Notes under the pieces: model-generated | What the model was told of the DNA's origin: nothing | Databases searched by the model: none | Seen by the model: only the letters and a program-made list of their open reading frames with translations | Made by a program: the position numbers and the translations under genes | In this document: positions 1 through 8,027 of the stretch, piece after piece | Layout of the letters: each line of letters starts with the position of its first letter | How positions within the stretch are numbered: the first letter of the stretch is position 1 | Origin: a virus | Virus record (IMG/VR): IMGVR_UViG_3300040801_001723 | Span: 1-47,049 of that record | Strand: one strand, 5' to 3' | Length of the DNA: 47,049 bases

Positions 1-857
1 CGGCCTACGCAGTTAAAAGCGCCGTCCCTGTTGTCGCCTACGTATTGTACGACGGTCGGGGCGTAGTTTCCGTCCAGGGTATCGTTAACCCCGGAAAACT
101 TTATAATTCCATTGGGCCGAATCTGCGGGAGTAAGAGGGTTGTAAAATCTACCTGGAGCGTCTTGTCCCTGGCATCGGAGCCCGTCTTCGAGCGCTTCTT
201 TTCCTCGTTCTCTTTGTACTCAGCCAACTTTATAAGGCCCGTTTCGTAATTCATATTTACGATATCGAAAAAAGAGGCCTCACCTTGATTAAATATAACT
301 ATTTCGTCGTTGTCGCGGTAAATACCTTTTTTGTTAAACTTGAGTATCTCGTCGACGTGGTTTAGGGCGTTCCGGGCCGTTGTGCACTCGGCCAGGCCAT
401 TAGGTAATGTAATCCCTGCTATGTTCTCCAGGCCGTACACCACCATATTAAGCAGCGCCGCCAGGTCGTTTATAACATCGGCGAGCCTGGAATCTGGAGC
501 GTACGTAAGTACCACCGGCGTACTGTTGAGGGTGCCCCGCTTTACGTTCGAGGCTTTTATTTTCATGGCCCAGGTAGCGGGCATTTTTTCCGGTACCGCT
601 TCTATTACATTTCCGCGAAAGATGAGCCCAGCGCCTCCGCTGTCCTTGTAACCGGCGTAAAACTCGAGGCCGGCGTTTTGTACCAGGATATCGTTACGTG
701 TGCTCTCGTTGGCTCCGTAGACCGTGAACTCGGCCAGGTTCTCCGAAACCGTGGTCGATCGAATGACATTAAACTCGAGGTCGAGGTCTGAAATAACGAG
801 CCCCTCGGTCTCTCCTGGAGCAGCGACCACGAGTCGTACGTCCTTCTTAAAAGCCAT
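1..857 (-). CDS. Baseplate hub protein (5' part; gene crosses the sequence ends)
   Basis: Tail hub-like protein, probably the central baseplate ring that joins tube to spike. The frame opens with ATG at 857..855 (MAFKKDVRLVVAAPGETEG) and stays open through base 1, giving 285 codons here. Rejoining the ends by collapsing the 12-base overlap continues it in frame (Arg-Ala-Asp-Lys-Leu, then TAA), about 290 aa in total. Its start overlaps the baseplate plug gene by 11 nt, and its stop overlaps the spike start as TAATG. Position between tape measure/Dit-like/plug and the Gp138-like spike is the canonical slot for the hub (gp27/gpD role) in Pam3- and Mu-like tails. The hub assignment rests mostly on synteny and length; no catalytic motif is visible. 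Confidence 0.75.
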   Translation of the reverse strand, partial: MAFKKDVRLVVAAPGETEGLVISDLDLEFNVIRSTTVSENLAEFTVYGANESTRNDILVQNAGLEFYAGYKDSGGAGLIFRGNVIEAVPEKMPATWAMKIKASNVKRGTLNSTPVVLTYAPDSRLADVINDLAALLNMVVYGLENIAGITLPNGLAECTTARNALNHVDEILKFNKKGIYRDNDEIVIFNQGEASFFDIVNMNYETGLIKLAEYKENEEKKRSKTGSDARDKTLQVDFTTLLLPQIRPNGIIKFSGVNDTLDGNYAPTVVQYVGDNRDGAFNCVG

Positions 858-1197
858 TCGCGGCCCTCCATTCGTCGGCCTCTTCCGCCGTAACTAAATA
901 CGGGTTCCAGCCATTTCCGAAATTATCGTACGTGAGCTCCGGGCCCACGGTGCCGTCGTCTTTGATAACCAGGATATCCCCGGAGAAATCAATAAACGCT
1001 TTGTTATTCTCGAGGAGGAGATAGTCCTCCACCATACGTATACCCTGTATACTTCCGCCCAGGCCGTCCTCGATATTCAGGAAGAAAGAGCCCGCCGGCT
1101 CGTCCCATAATATCGTTAAAGTTAGGAGGCGCTCCTCAAAGGTTACTTTCTGGGTTACGTTCGCGGATATGTCCGTCCGGGTTACAATTCTTTTCAT
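847..1197 (-). CDS. Baseplate plug-like protein (Pam3 gp18-like)
   Basis: Small 116-aa beta-rich protein. It begins MKRIVTRTD and contains the pattern LTILWDEP, a few residues, FFLNIEDGLGGSIQGIRMVEDYLLL, and a late GDILVIKDD strand. This matches the short plug family of simple contractile baseplates described for cyanophage Pam3, which sits at the tube-hub junction. Start and stop overlap the flanking genes (TAATG with the Dit-like gene, 11 nt with the hub gene), implying translational coupling. The family call is from pattern memory, not a search. Confidence 0.65.
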   Translation of the reverse strand: MKRIVTRTDISANVTQKVTFEERLLTLTILWDEPAGSFFLNIEDGLGGSIQGIRMVEDYLLLENNKAFIDFSGDILVIKDDGTVGPELTYDNFGNGWNPYLVTAEEADEWRAANGF

Positions 1198-1787
1198 TAT
1201 ATCGACCCTAGGTTCAATTTGGGGGCCCCCTGCCGGTTGTCCGGAGTCGTCATAGGTACGTCGACGCTCGAGCGGAGTATACCCTCCGCGGGGCTTATAA
1301 TTCGTGTCTCTTTAAAACTTATATTAAATTCCTGGGCCTGGCCGCTTTCAGAGTCCCGCTCGTAATCGAGGCTTTTAATAAGCACGTTTTCGTATTTACG
1401 CATAACGCTGTAGACCGTTACGAGTTCGCCAGCTCTGTAAATTCGCTCCAGCTCGTCCAGCGCCGTTTTAAACCGGTCCGACTGTATTAACCCTGTGGGG
1501 TCCAATATCGGCGGCGCATAAATAGAATGGTTAGAGACCTTACCGGTAAAGTTCCCCTCGCCCAAATTAAAATGTATATGGTCGGTTATGTCCGACCCAT
1601 TCTGTATGGCGTACTCGGTTACCTCCGCCTCCTGGTTAAAACTCTCTGAGATAGCCAGGTCGAAGAGAAACGAGGGTTTAAAAAATCCGTCCCCGCCGGT
1701 CTGCTCGATACCGTATCGGAAAGGGTTTAGGACCAAAAGCGCCCGGGTTATCGGGCCCGTTACGAGACCCCCTACACTGAAAGGCAT
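1197..1787 (-). CDS. Dit-like/LysM-position tail protein
   Basis: 196-aa tail protein between tape measure and baseplate plug. The stretch EAEVTEYAIQNGSDITDHI resembles the N-terminal segment of Dit-like phage tail proteins, which form the ring that starts baseplate assembly. The C-terminal part carries EFNISFKETRIISP, also typical of that group. In Mu/P2-like tails this slot holds a LysM-type tail protein that links tube and hub. The ATG at 1787 is one base away from the tape-measure stop. No enzymatic motif is seen. Confidence 0.65.
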   Translation of the reverse strand: MPFSVGGLVTGPITRALLVLNPFRYGIEQTGGDGFFKPSFLFDLAISESFNQEAEVTEYAIQNGSDITDHIHFNLGEGNFTGKVSNHSIYAPPILDPTGLIQSDRFKTALDELERIYRAGELVTVYSVMRKYENVLIKSLDYERDSESGQAQEFNISFKETRIISPAEGILRSSVDVPMTTPDNRQGAPKLNLGSI

Positions 1788-1788
1788 A

Positions 1789-3270
1789 TTAACTCCCTAT
1801 AGCTGCTGTGGTTAATTTGTTTAACTGCGACGCCCATAAAGCCGTCTGCGCTTTTCTGAGGGAGGCGTCGAGACCTTGGGCGCTTAAACCCGTGGTCCCG
1901 TCCTTCGCTGCCGGCGCGTTTATCTTGTTGGTCTGTTTGACGTCTATTTTAACGTTCTGTATACGTACTTTCCGCTGCGCTGCGAGCGTTTGGTTAAGGT
2001 TAGAGAACCCCTTACCCAGGGTCTCGCGTAATTCGTTTATACGCTCCCCTGCGGCCTTTCTCTCGCCGACTATATCTTCTTTGAATAAGTCCGCGAGGTC
2101 CTCTTTAAGTTTTACGTCTATCTGGGCGACCAGGCCCTCCTCACCTTTGATATAGGCCGATAACATACGAAAGCCTGCGGTAGCGATTTTTATCATACCC
2201 ACCCAGCCCCGGATTATCATACCTATTTTATCGACTACCCAGCCGACCGCCGAGAGGCTATCGTCCAGGGTTATAACGGCACCAACGGCCGTGTATATGG
2301 CATCGGCCACACTCAGCCACAGGTCAAGTACAGAGCTCGTTAACTCTTTCATGAGCTCTATTTCTGGGCCGAAAGCCTCGCCTATAGCCTGGACAAAACC
2401 AGGTAACGCCTTTAAAATCGTTTTAAGGTCCTCGTACATCCATACGAGCGGCTCGAGCGTATCGAACCATGCTTTCATTGCTGGGATTAACCGGTCCCGT
2501 ATACCGTTTATGGCATCGGTTAGAAACGCCTTAATAGTCGGCGAGAGTTTCTCCCCGATCATTATACGGACCCTGGTAACCATCCCCCATAAAGTCGACC
2601 AGATACCGCCTAGCGTTTCGCTCTGCTTTTGCATATTGTTAAAGAACCGGCCACCCTCCGAGGTCGCTATTTTGAACGCCCGAGCTATTTCCTGTACGGA
2701 GACTTTGCCCTTACTGACCCTATCGCGTAGCGCTCCCATAGACTCGCCGGTCTTTTCGGCGATAACCTGTAACGGGTTGAAACCCGCGTCTATCATTTGG
2801 TTAATATCTTCTAGGTTCGCTTTTCCAGCACTCGAGAGCTGACCGAAGGCTCGGGCCAGTGACATTAATTTGTTTCGGTCACTGCCCGCAACGTCTCCGA
2901 GCATACGTAACGTGCCCATTAAGTCTTTAGAGGCTATACCGAAATTCAATAACATACGGCTCGCATTCGCGAGGTCTAGCGCCTGAAAGGGTGTGAAATC
3001 CGACATATCGGTAAGCTCCGCCACGAGCTTTTTAGCGTCCTCGGCGTTACCGAGCATCACCTCGAAAGCAGCGTTTATACTTTCCATTTCTGCGGCGGAT
3101 TTAATAGAGGCGGCACCGATCCCGACGACGGCGCCGCCTACTGCTGCGATAGCCCCCAGGGCTAAACGCTTTACATTCCTGGCATATCTGCCCACGGCTT
3201 TCTCGCCTTGATTTAAGCCTCTGGTGTCAACCTTATAGCCGAGTCGGGTAATTAACGAGCGAATATCCAT
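1789..3270 (-). CDS. Tail tape measure protein
   Basis: 493 aa. N-terminal MDIRSLITRLGYKVDTRGLN, then a strongly hydrophobic Ala/Gly-rich helix (about residues 36-60) and a tape-measure signature around residues 85-215 (FTPFQALDLANASRMLLNFG; GMVTRVR). Further hydrophobic helices follow at about 290-380 and a coiled-coil-prone C-terminus. Tape measure proteins set tail length and leave with the DNA at ejection. At the usual ratio of about 0.15 nm per residue it would specify a short tail of roughly 70-75 nm (inference). No peptidase or lysozyme domain is evident. Its ATG overlaps the stop of the chaperone extension (TAATG), the usual arrangement downstream of frameshifted chaperones. Confidence 0.9.
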   Translation of the reverse strand: MDIRSLITRLGYKVDTRGLNQGEKAVGRYARNVKRLALGAIAAVGGAVVGIGAASIKSAAEMESINAAFEVMLGNAEDAKKLVAELTDMSDFTPFQALDLANASRMLLNFGIASKDLMGTLRMLGDVAGSDRNKLMSLARAFGQLSSAGKANLEDINQMIDAGFNPLQVIAEKTGESMGALRDRVSKGKVSVQEIARAFKIATSEGGRFFNNMQKQSETLGGIWSTLWGMVTRVRIMIGEKLSPTIKAFLTDAINGIRDRLIPAMKAWFDTLEPLVWMYEDLKTILKALPGFVQAIGEAFGPEIELMKELTSSVLDLWLSVADAIYTAVGAVITLDDSLSAVGWVVDKIGMIIRGWVGMIKIATAGFRMLSAYIKGEEGLVAQIDVKLKEDLADLFKEDIVGERKAAGERINELRETLGKGFSNLNQTLAAQRKVRIQNVKIDVKQTNKINAPAAKDGTTGLSAQGLDASLRKAQTALWASQLNKLTTAAIGS

Positions 3271-3623
3271 TATAGGTCCTTTTCCGGTTTATTGGCATCG
3301 TCTCGGGCTTTCTGTTCGGCTGCGGTCGTCAAGTCGTCCCGCATATCGAGCAGAGCGTTAAGCTCGTATACCTTGTACAGGTCCCAGACGCCAGGCTCTT
3401 TTAATTCGTTAAAGCTGGGGCCCTCCGGAGATAATATAAGGCGCCATAGGACGCCGTTACCTTCCAGAAGCGGGTCGAGTTCTCCTACTCTTCCGATCCG
3501 CTTTTCTCGTTCCTCGTTATCTTGCTGACCCCTAACGAGGAGAGAATTTTCTCGATTTGGTTTCCAGAGGCCAGAAGGTCGAAAGGGATAAAACCGTTTT
3601 CCTCCATAACCGCGAAAAGCAGC
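3270..3623 (-). CDS. Tail assembly chaperone extension reached by -1 frameshift
   Basis: An open phase one nucleotide back (-1) from the upstream chaperone gene. It is open from just after a TAA at 3626..3624 to a TAA at 3272..3270, with no ATG/GTG start near its beginning and no internal ribosome binding site. It encodes VLWRLILSPEGPSFNELK, then VWDLYKVYELNALLDM and an Ala/Lys-rich end. This tryptophan/leucine pattern is typical of the second chaperone of phage tails. The expected product fuses the N-terminal chaperone to this segment (as lambda gpG and gpGT). Candidate slip sites with partial heptamer match are TGGAAAC at 3566..3560 and CGGTTTT at 3596..3590; neither is canonical. The segment ends in TAATG with the tape measure start. 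Confidence 0.7.
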   Translation of the reverse strand, partial: AAFRGYGGKRFYPFRPSGLWKPNRENSLLVRGQQDNEEREKRIGRVGELDPLLEGNGVLWRLILSPEGPSFNELKEPGVWDLYKVYELNALLDMRDDLTTAAEQKARDDANKPEKDL

Positions 3624-3961
3624 TTATACAGCCCTGTTACTTTAAGGCCTACATTCGCTATCACGTCTCGAGAAGATAGCGGGAGCTCGTTGTCTCCCTG
3701 TACCACTTTGGTACATTGGAGCATTTCTACGCAGAAAGTCTCGAAAATGTCCGGGGTCATAGCCTCGAAAATTTTACGCAGCACTCCAGCAATGGCGGAG
3801 AGGTCGGCGTCGAGAAAGTTATCTTTTCCGTCTGCCATGGCCTCGATACCGTCCAAAATTGTGGGTATTAATTCCTGTATTTGGCGGTCTAGCTCGTTAG
3901 CCTTAAAGACATCGAGCTTCGCCACTTTAAAATTGATACCGTCTATTTCTCTTTTTAACAC
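3485..3961 (-). CDS. Tail assembly chaperone
   Basis: 158-aa mostly helical acidic protein in the slot between tube and tape measure, where the tail assembly chaperone that binds the tape measure lies. A GTG at 3961..3959 is chosen because AGGAGG sits six bases before it. A TTG 18 bases upstream would place that ribosome binding site inside the gene. The C-terminal region (about residues 113-158) overlaps a second open phase that continues to the tape measure gene, so a fraction of ribosomes probably shifts -1. Function is by synteny; no domain was recognised with certainty. Confidence 0.8.
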   Translation of the reverse strand: MLKREIDGINFKVAKLDVFKANELDRQIQELIPTILDGIEAMADGKDNFLDADLSAIAGVLRKIFEAMTPDIFETFCVEMLQCTKVVQGDNELPLSSRDVIANVGLKVTGLYKLLFAVMEENGFIPFDLLASGNQIEKILSSLGVSKITRNEKSGSEE

Positions 3962-3990
3962 GTTTCCTCCTGTGTTCAAAAGTTAAAGGG

Positions 3991-4407
3991 TTATACGTTA
4001 CCGCCGCAAATAAAAACGGCTGGACCCGTTCCGATATTCCACTCTCGAGACTCCATAGAATCCGAGAACACCATATCCGGACGTTTCATGATACGCGCCA
4101 CCGGTGCTATGATTTTGGAGTCGCCCTGGAGGTCGTCCATCATGTACGCGCCGATACCTGTATTAGACACTTTGTCCGCTTCGTGAATAGCATTAAGAGC
4201 GAGGTTTGTTTCGCTCGTCTGTTTAAGCGTATTCACGACGTCGAGGTCGTTAACGTTTTTGTTTACGTAGTCGATAGCTCCGTCGGACCCTCGGTCCTTC
4301 TCGAAACCATCCTCTGACGTAATAGATAGAAAAGTCCCGGAGGCGTAGCCGGTTATTTCTACGCCGAAGAAACTTTGTTTAATCTGTTTTGGGTCATAAG
4401 TTGCCAT
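3991..4407 (-). CDS. Tail tube protein (DUF3277-like)
   Basis: 138 aa, beginning MATYDPKQIKQSFFGVEITGYA and continuing FLSITSEDGFEKDRGSDG. This is the DUF3277 pattern of inner tube proteins of Pam3/Pseudomonas-type contractile tails. It polymerises inside the sheath to form the DNA channel. It directly follows the sheath gene (gap 16 nt) with a good ribosome binding site, as expected for the two most abundant tail proteins. It is the usual length for the family. Confidence 0.85.
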   Translation of the reverse strand: MATYDPKQIKQSFFGVEITGYASGTFLSITSEDGFEKDRGSDGAIDYVNKNVNDLDVVNTLKQTSETNLALNAIHEADKVSNTGIGAYMMDDLQGDSKIIAPVARIMKRPDMVFSDSMESREWNIGTGPAVFICGGNV

Positions 4408-4423
4408 ATTTCAGAGCCTCCTA

Positions 4424-6136
4424 TTAAGCTGTGATTATGAAGCGTACTTTTACTTTTTGTATCGCTCGCTGGATTTTTGCCTCAACCACAATTCCCGAGA
4501 AGATACCGGCGTTACGGTCGGCCTCTGGTAACTCGTCGAATCGTGGATACGTGATAGTGGTCGACCCTGGAACGATAGCGCCTTTACTTTCCGCCTCGTC
4601 CATTGCCGCGCTAATTTGACCGATTACGGTTAACATACCGTTATCGTTTAGCGGTACCGCTCTTTTGTTTAAAAGGAGGGTAAATACGTTACGCTGAATA
4701 AGGTATACAGTCCAGTCGCGGTTAATGATCGCCTCGATAGGCTCGCCGGTCGCTGTTCTGTTCCATAGCGTTAAGTTTGTACCGCGTTTCGATACATAAA
4801 CATTGTACGCATTACTTTCGAGATTAGAGCGCTCAGAAGTGCTATAACCGCGCGGTGCAATGTTGGTACCTTTAGGTGCTTTAAAGCTCCAGGTGTTCGC
4901 CGAGCCGTCCATAGCTGGACCGTACGGGAGGTTCTCGCCTGCCCATGCTGCGTCGAGGTCACTACCCACGATACCTTTATCGAAAATACCGTACGATCGC
5001 TCGTTCGTCGTACTTTTGAAGTACGCGCCGAGGCACGGCTGAGGATTGGCCCCGGCGTCGTACGGAGACGAGCGGGCGCTCGAGTTGTCGTCCGCATAGC
5101 CGTAGATACGCTCATTAGCGAGAGCCCAGTCTCCGGCCTGGCGGAATTTATTATCCTCTGGAGTCGATAGCGGTACCGGAGCGAAAGTGCCGGTCGCTGG
5201 CGATACTGCAGTGTTAGTAGGTACCGCCTGGTTAGTTCCGCCGGTAACCACATACGTAAGGCTAACGCGGTCCGCTGTAGCCAGAGACGTATTAACGCTC
5301 AATCCCACAGAGTCCACAGTCACGACCGAACCTGTTAAAGCCGACTCGATAGCTGTTTCTATGTCGCCGTAAGTTGTAGCGTTGTCGGTGTTGAAAGGTA
5401 CGGTAACCGTAGGGAGTACGGTGTCCGCAGCACTTCCGGAACCGAAAGCGATATCGATAGCTATAGAGTTACCCGCCTCGAAATCTATATCGAAAACGGT
5501 AGTCTCAGAAGCTCCGCCGGTAACCTCCATTGTAACGCCTACAATGTTTTTACCCGTTGCGTTTATCTCGAGCGTACCCGCTACCGAGTCCGTAGTAACT
5601 GTTGAACCAGGGAGCGCCGCTTCAATGGCGGCTTTGAAAGCTGTGTACGTTGTAGCCGAGTCGGTGTCGAAAGGTACCGGCGCAGTAGTTACGGTAGTGA
5701 GACCGCCAGTCTCAATCGTAAAAGTGTAGCTCGCGTCCGGAGAAACACCAGGGGCGATAGTAAAAATACCGTCTCGCTCGAGGGTGTAGTGTAAGTCGTA
5801 AAATTCGGGCTGCTCGTCTGCGATAGCGTTAAGCGTCTCGGTGATAGACGTGTCGCCAGCGTCCTCTCTGCCGATAAGCACTTTTTCCACTCTGCGCGGA
5901 CTCTGCGCGACAAGTGCGCGGAATTTTACGCGTGCGATATGATCCACAGGGAAGCCGTCGTCCCCCATTTCCGAATCTGTCGCGTAGTATTTCGCTCGTT
6001 GATCTGCTGCCCAGCCCGGTATATCCGCCTCGTCAAATAACGCAACTATCGCCGCGATACTGAAAGACGGCTCCGCTAGGGCCGTGGTTTGTTGGTCTAC
6101 CTGGACCTCCACTATTTCGTCGTATTCCTGTGCCAT
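4424..6136 (-). CDS. Contractile tail sheath protein (DUF3383) with duplicated inserted domain
   Basis: 570 aa. N-terminal and C-terminal parts match the DUF3383 sheath family: an N-terminal FSIAAIVALFDEADIPGW region and a C-terminal domain around YLIQRNVFTLLLNKRAVPLND ending in KVRFIITA. The sheath contracts at infection and drives the tube through the envelope. Between about residues 140 and 302 lie two tandem copies of a Thr/Ala/Val-rich beta module. They carry the signatures PFDTDSATT and PFNTDNATT, each followed by an AIE-AL helix and ending in VTGG. The same module occurs in the head cement protein at 9785-10498. The insert makes the protein longer than a plain DUF3383 sheath and would project from the tail surface (inference). 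AGGAGG precedes the ATG. Confidence 0.88.
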   Translation of the reverse strand: MAQEYDEIVEVQVDQQTTALAEPSFSIAAIVALFDEADIPGWAADQRAKYYATDSEMGDDGFPVDHIARVKFRALVAQSPRRVEKVLIGREDAGDTSITETLNAIADEQPEFYDLHYTLERDGIFTIAPGVSPDASYTFTIETGGLTTVTTAPVPFDTDSATTYTAFKAAIEAALPGSTVTTDSVAGTLEINATGKNIVGVTMEVTGGASETTVFDIDFEAGNSIAIDIAFGSGSAADTVLPTVTVPFNTDNATTYGDIETAIESALTGSVVTVDSVGLSVNTSLATADRVSLTYVVTGGTNQAVPTNTAVSPATGTFAPVPLSTPEDNKFRQAGDWALANERIYGYADDNSSARSSPYDAGANPQPCLGAYFKSTTNERSYGIFDKGIVGSDLDAAWAGENLPYGPAMDGSANTWSFKAPKGTNIAPRGYSTSERSNLESNAYNVYVSKRGTNLTLWNRTATGEPIEAIINRDWTVYLIQRNVFTLLLNKRAVPLNDNGMLTVIGQISAAMDEAESKGAIVPGSTTITYPRFDELPEADRNAGIFSGIVVEAKIQRAIQKVKVRFIITA

Positions 6137-6144
6137 GAGGCCTC

Positions 6145-6675
6145 CTAAATTTCGTTAAGGGTGTACTTAACGTCGGTTATTTTGTTCGCTGGTTGTGTGA
6201 GCCTGTAAGAGCCGGCGAAGATAAACTCCGCCATACAGTCCGGCCCCCAGCGCTCGTTAACTTCGTTATACATAGGTATGGTTTGATTTACCCGTCTGCA
6301 CACTATACCGGCCGTTCTCATAAGGGCCACAGTACTATCGAGTTCAACGCCGGCGCGTAGCTTCTGGAGAAGTTCGCCTCGCCCGCCTACCTGGTGTATA
6401 TTAAATATCGCTTCGTAATCTTCTTTAGCCTGGGAGCTACCGCCCACGCTCGAGGGGCTGTCCTCAACCCACTCGGATACGTCGGCGCGTCCCTGGCTGC
6501 TGGAGGTTGGTATCTCTTCGATTACGATAACGGTGTCCGTGGGTCTGCCCAGGTCGTCGCGCCCTACTGGTGCGCCTACGTTCTGGTACCCCCCGCGTAT
6601 GGTAACGCCTGGTAATAAATTTGCTACCACGTTGTACACTTCGACATACATCTGGCTAACGTCAATATCTGGCAT
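6145..6675 (-). CDS. Neck terminator / tail terminator-like protein
   Basis: 176 aa, directly upstream of the sheath gene. It contains MYVEVYNVVANLLPGVTIRGG, an acidic Ser-rich stretch, and a C-terminal MAEFIFAGSYRLTQPANKI strand. This fits the neck or tail terminator proteins of contractile tails, which cap the tube-sheath end and dock it to the head. The start overlaps the previous stop by one base (TAATG), preceded by GGGGAGA. Assignment is by synteny and general pattern. Confidence 0.6.
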   Translation of the reverse strand: MPDIDVSQMYVEVYNVVANLLPGVTIRGGYQNVGAPVGRDDLGRPTDTVIVIEEIPTSSSQGRADVSEWVEDSPSSVGGSSQAKEDYEAIFNIHQVGGRGELLQKLRAGVELDSTVALMRTAGIVCRRVNQTIPMYNEVNERWGPDCMAEFIFAGSYRLTQPANKITDVKYTLNEI

Positions 6676-7016
6676 TATATCTCCCCTAGGTACTGCGCTA
6701 CGTAGCGAAAGTGGTTAATTATTCCCTGGTTACGGGTTAACTCCCGTATGAGTTCCCAGCGGCCCCCATCGAAAAAGATAATATCGCCTTTCTCTGTGGA
6801 GCCGTTTTTTGTAACCTGGAGCTGGTCGTCGCAAAAAATTTGTATGAGCCCTTTATCCTTACGCAAAATAGGGTAACCCTCCGTTTCTTTTCCGGAGAAA
6901 GGCTGTATACTGCCCTGCGTAGTTATAGGGACCGTGCCGTCTATCTGGGCTATACCAGCGGTGTACGATATTTGCAGGCGCTCGCCTGTGATCGGTTTAG
7001 GAAATAAAGAACCCAT
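6675..7016 (-). CDS. Head closure / neck protein, small
   Basis: 113-aa beta-rich protein (LFPKPITGERLQISYTAGIAQ; GDIIFFDGGRWELIRE) between the gp10/gpG-like protein and the neck terminator. Genes of this size and position usually encode the head-closure or stopper subunit at the connector. It shares one-base start/stop overlaps with both neighbours, so translation is coupled. No definite family was recognised. Confidence 0.5.
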   Translation of the reverse strand: MGSLFPKPITGERLQISYTAGIAQIDGTVPITTQGSIQPFSGKETEGYPILRKDKGLIQIFCDDQLQVTKNGSTEKGDIIFFDGGRWELIRELTRNQGIINHFRYVAQYLGEI

Positions 7017-7642
7017 TATCGCAACAACCCCCGACGGCGTTTAAGTACTACCTTACTGGTGATACTGTTAACCATTCCTTTAGTGTCGTGTAGTGGTACC
7101 GAGCTGGCGCGACCTTTTCTTCTGCGCGCTTCAATCGTAGCCCGTGCCAAGGGTCTAAAAGGCCCTTTTCTGTACCCCAATTTCAGTTTACCCTCATACC
7201 ATACGCCGAGCTCTGCGAGGGCTTTCTCCACAGGCATACCGCGCAGCACTTTACCATATAGGGCTTTGCTGCGTCTGGCGATAATCTCGAGGTTATTGTC
7301 GTACGTCATACGGTTAGCCGGTCGTGCCGGTATCTTCGGCTCGCGTTGCGTGCCGAGTTCGTGAACGATAGCGAGCTGTGCTACTCCCATACGGCGGAGA
7401 GGTTCTGTACCTTTGTACTGTGCTCCCTCTGGAAAGCCGATCTCGACGGAGCTACCGTCCAGGAGTGCGAGCGATTTAGCTATCCGCTTCGCTCCGTGGT
7501 CTTTACGCTCGAAACGTACTGTACCCTCCATTTTCATACCGGAGGAGCCACCCTGGGCTATTAACTTCGATAATTGGGCAGCACTAGCAACGGCTTTTTG
7601 AGAACCTTTCGTTACTGCTGCTAATAAGAAGTTAACCGCCAT
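7016..7642 (-). CDS. HK97 gp10 / Mu gpG-like tail completion protein
   Basis: 208 aa. The centre contains VEIGFPEGAQYKGTEPLRRM, AQLAIVHELGTQ and KIPARPANRM. The pattern 'IHEFGT ... IPARPF' is the hallmark of the HK97 gp10-like / Mu virion morphogenesis (gpG) family, which completes the tail end and joins it to the head. The C-terminus is very basic (VVLKRRRGLLR). No strong ribosome binding site precedes the ATG at 7642, so it may rely on coupling to the gene five bases upstream. Confidence 0.75.
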   Translation of the reverse strand: MAVNFLLAAVTKGSQKAVASAAQLSKLIAQGGSSGMKMEGTVRFERKDHGAKRIAKSLALLDGSSVEIGFPEGAQYKGTEPLRRMGVAQLAIVHELGTQREPKIPARPANRMTYDNNLEIIARRSKALYGKVLRGMPVEKALAELGVWYEGKLKLGYRKGPFRPLARATIEARRRKGRASSVPLHDTKGMVNSITSKVVLKRRRGLLR

Positions 7643-7646
7643 TTAT

Positions 7647-8024
7647 TTAACACCCTTTGTCACACCCGCCGGTAACACCGACGGCCGCTATATTTCCATT
7701 TATAAGCCCCTGGAGCTGTCTACCGTATTTAGTGAGCCCTAGGTCGCTGTCGTCGTCGTTCTTGCCTGTGGAACCGTAAGAGATAGAGAGCTGGCCCTCT
7801 TTCTTACTGGTAACAGGACCGGCCCCTCCGCTTCCGGAGTGGTCCGTCCCTTTAGCTAGTTCGATCATGTGAGCCGCACGCAGCGCGACCGCGTAATTAT
7901 AATTAGTCCCGAAAGAGCACGTACTGGTACGCATTTCTGCGAGCGCCAGGTAAGTATCTTTGTCCGGGTCCGTTGCGTAGCCAGGGGCTATCGCGTTAAA
8001 AATTTGTTCCGCGCTGAGTGCCAT
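7647..8024 (-). CDS. Head-tail connector, DUF4054-like
   Basis: 125 aa. The pattern of an N-terminal helix (ALSAEQIFNAIAP), a helical bundle with ALRAAHMIELAKGTD, then GPVTSKKEGQLSISYGS and a C-terminal YGRQLQGLI is that of DUF4054 connector proteins, which form a ring below the portal. A small C-terminal Cys cluster (GGCDKGC) is present. Located after the major capsid gene and before the gp10-like gene, as expected for a gp6-type adaptor. Confidence 0.75.
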   Translation of the reverse strand: MALSAEQIFNAIAPGYATDPDKDTYLALAEMRTSTCSFGTNYNYAVALRAAHMIELAKGTDHSGSGGAGPVTSKKEGQLSISYGSTGKNDDDSDLGLTKYGRQLQGLINGNIAAVGVTGGCDKGC

Positions 8025-8027
8025 TTA

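Noticed and set aside
1-12. 12-base terminal repeat as a lambda-like cos site
   Set aside because: It lies inside the hub coding frame, far from terS, without flanking repeats; assembly overlap or permutation is simpler, though not excluded.
2291-2842. 183-codon plus-strand frame opposite the tape measure gene
   Set aside because: Antisense shadow; the tape measure is clear and all neighbours are on the minus strand.
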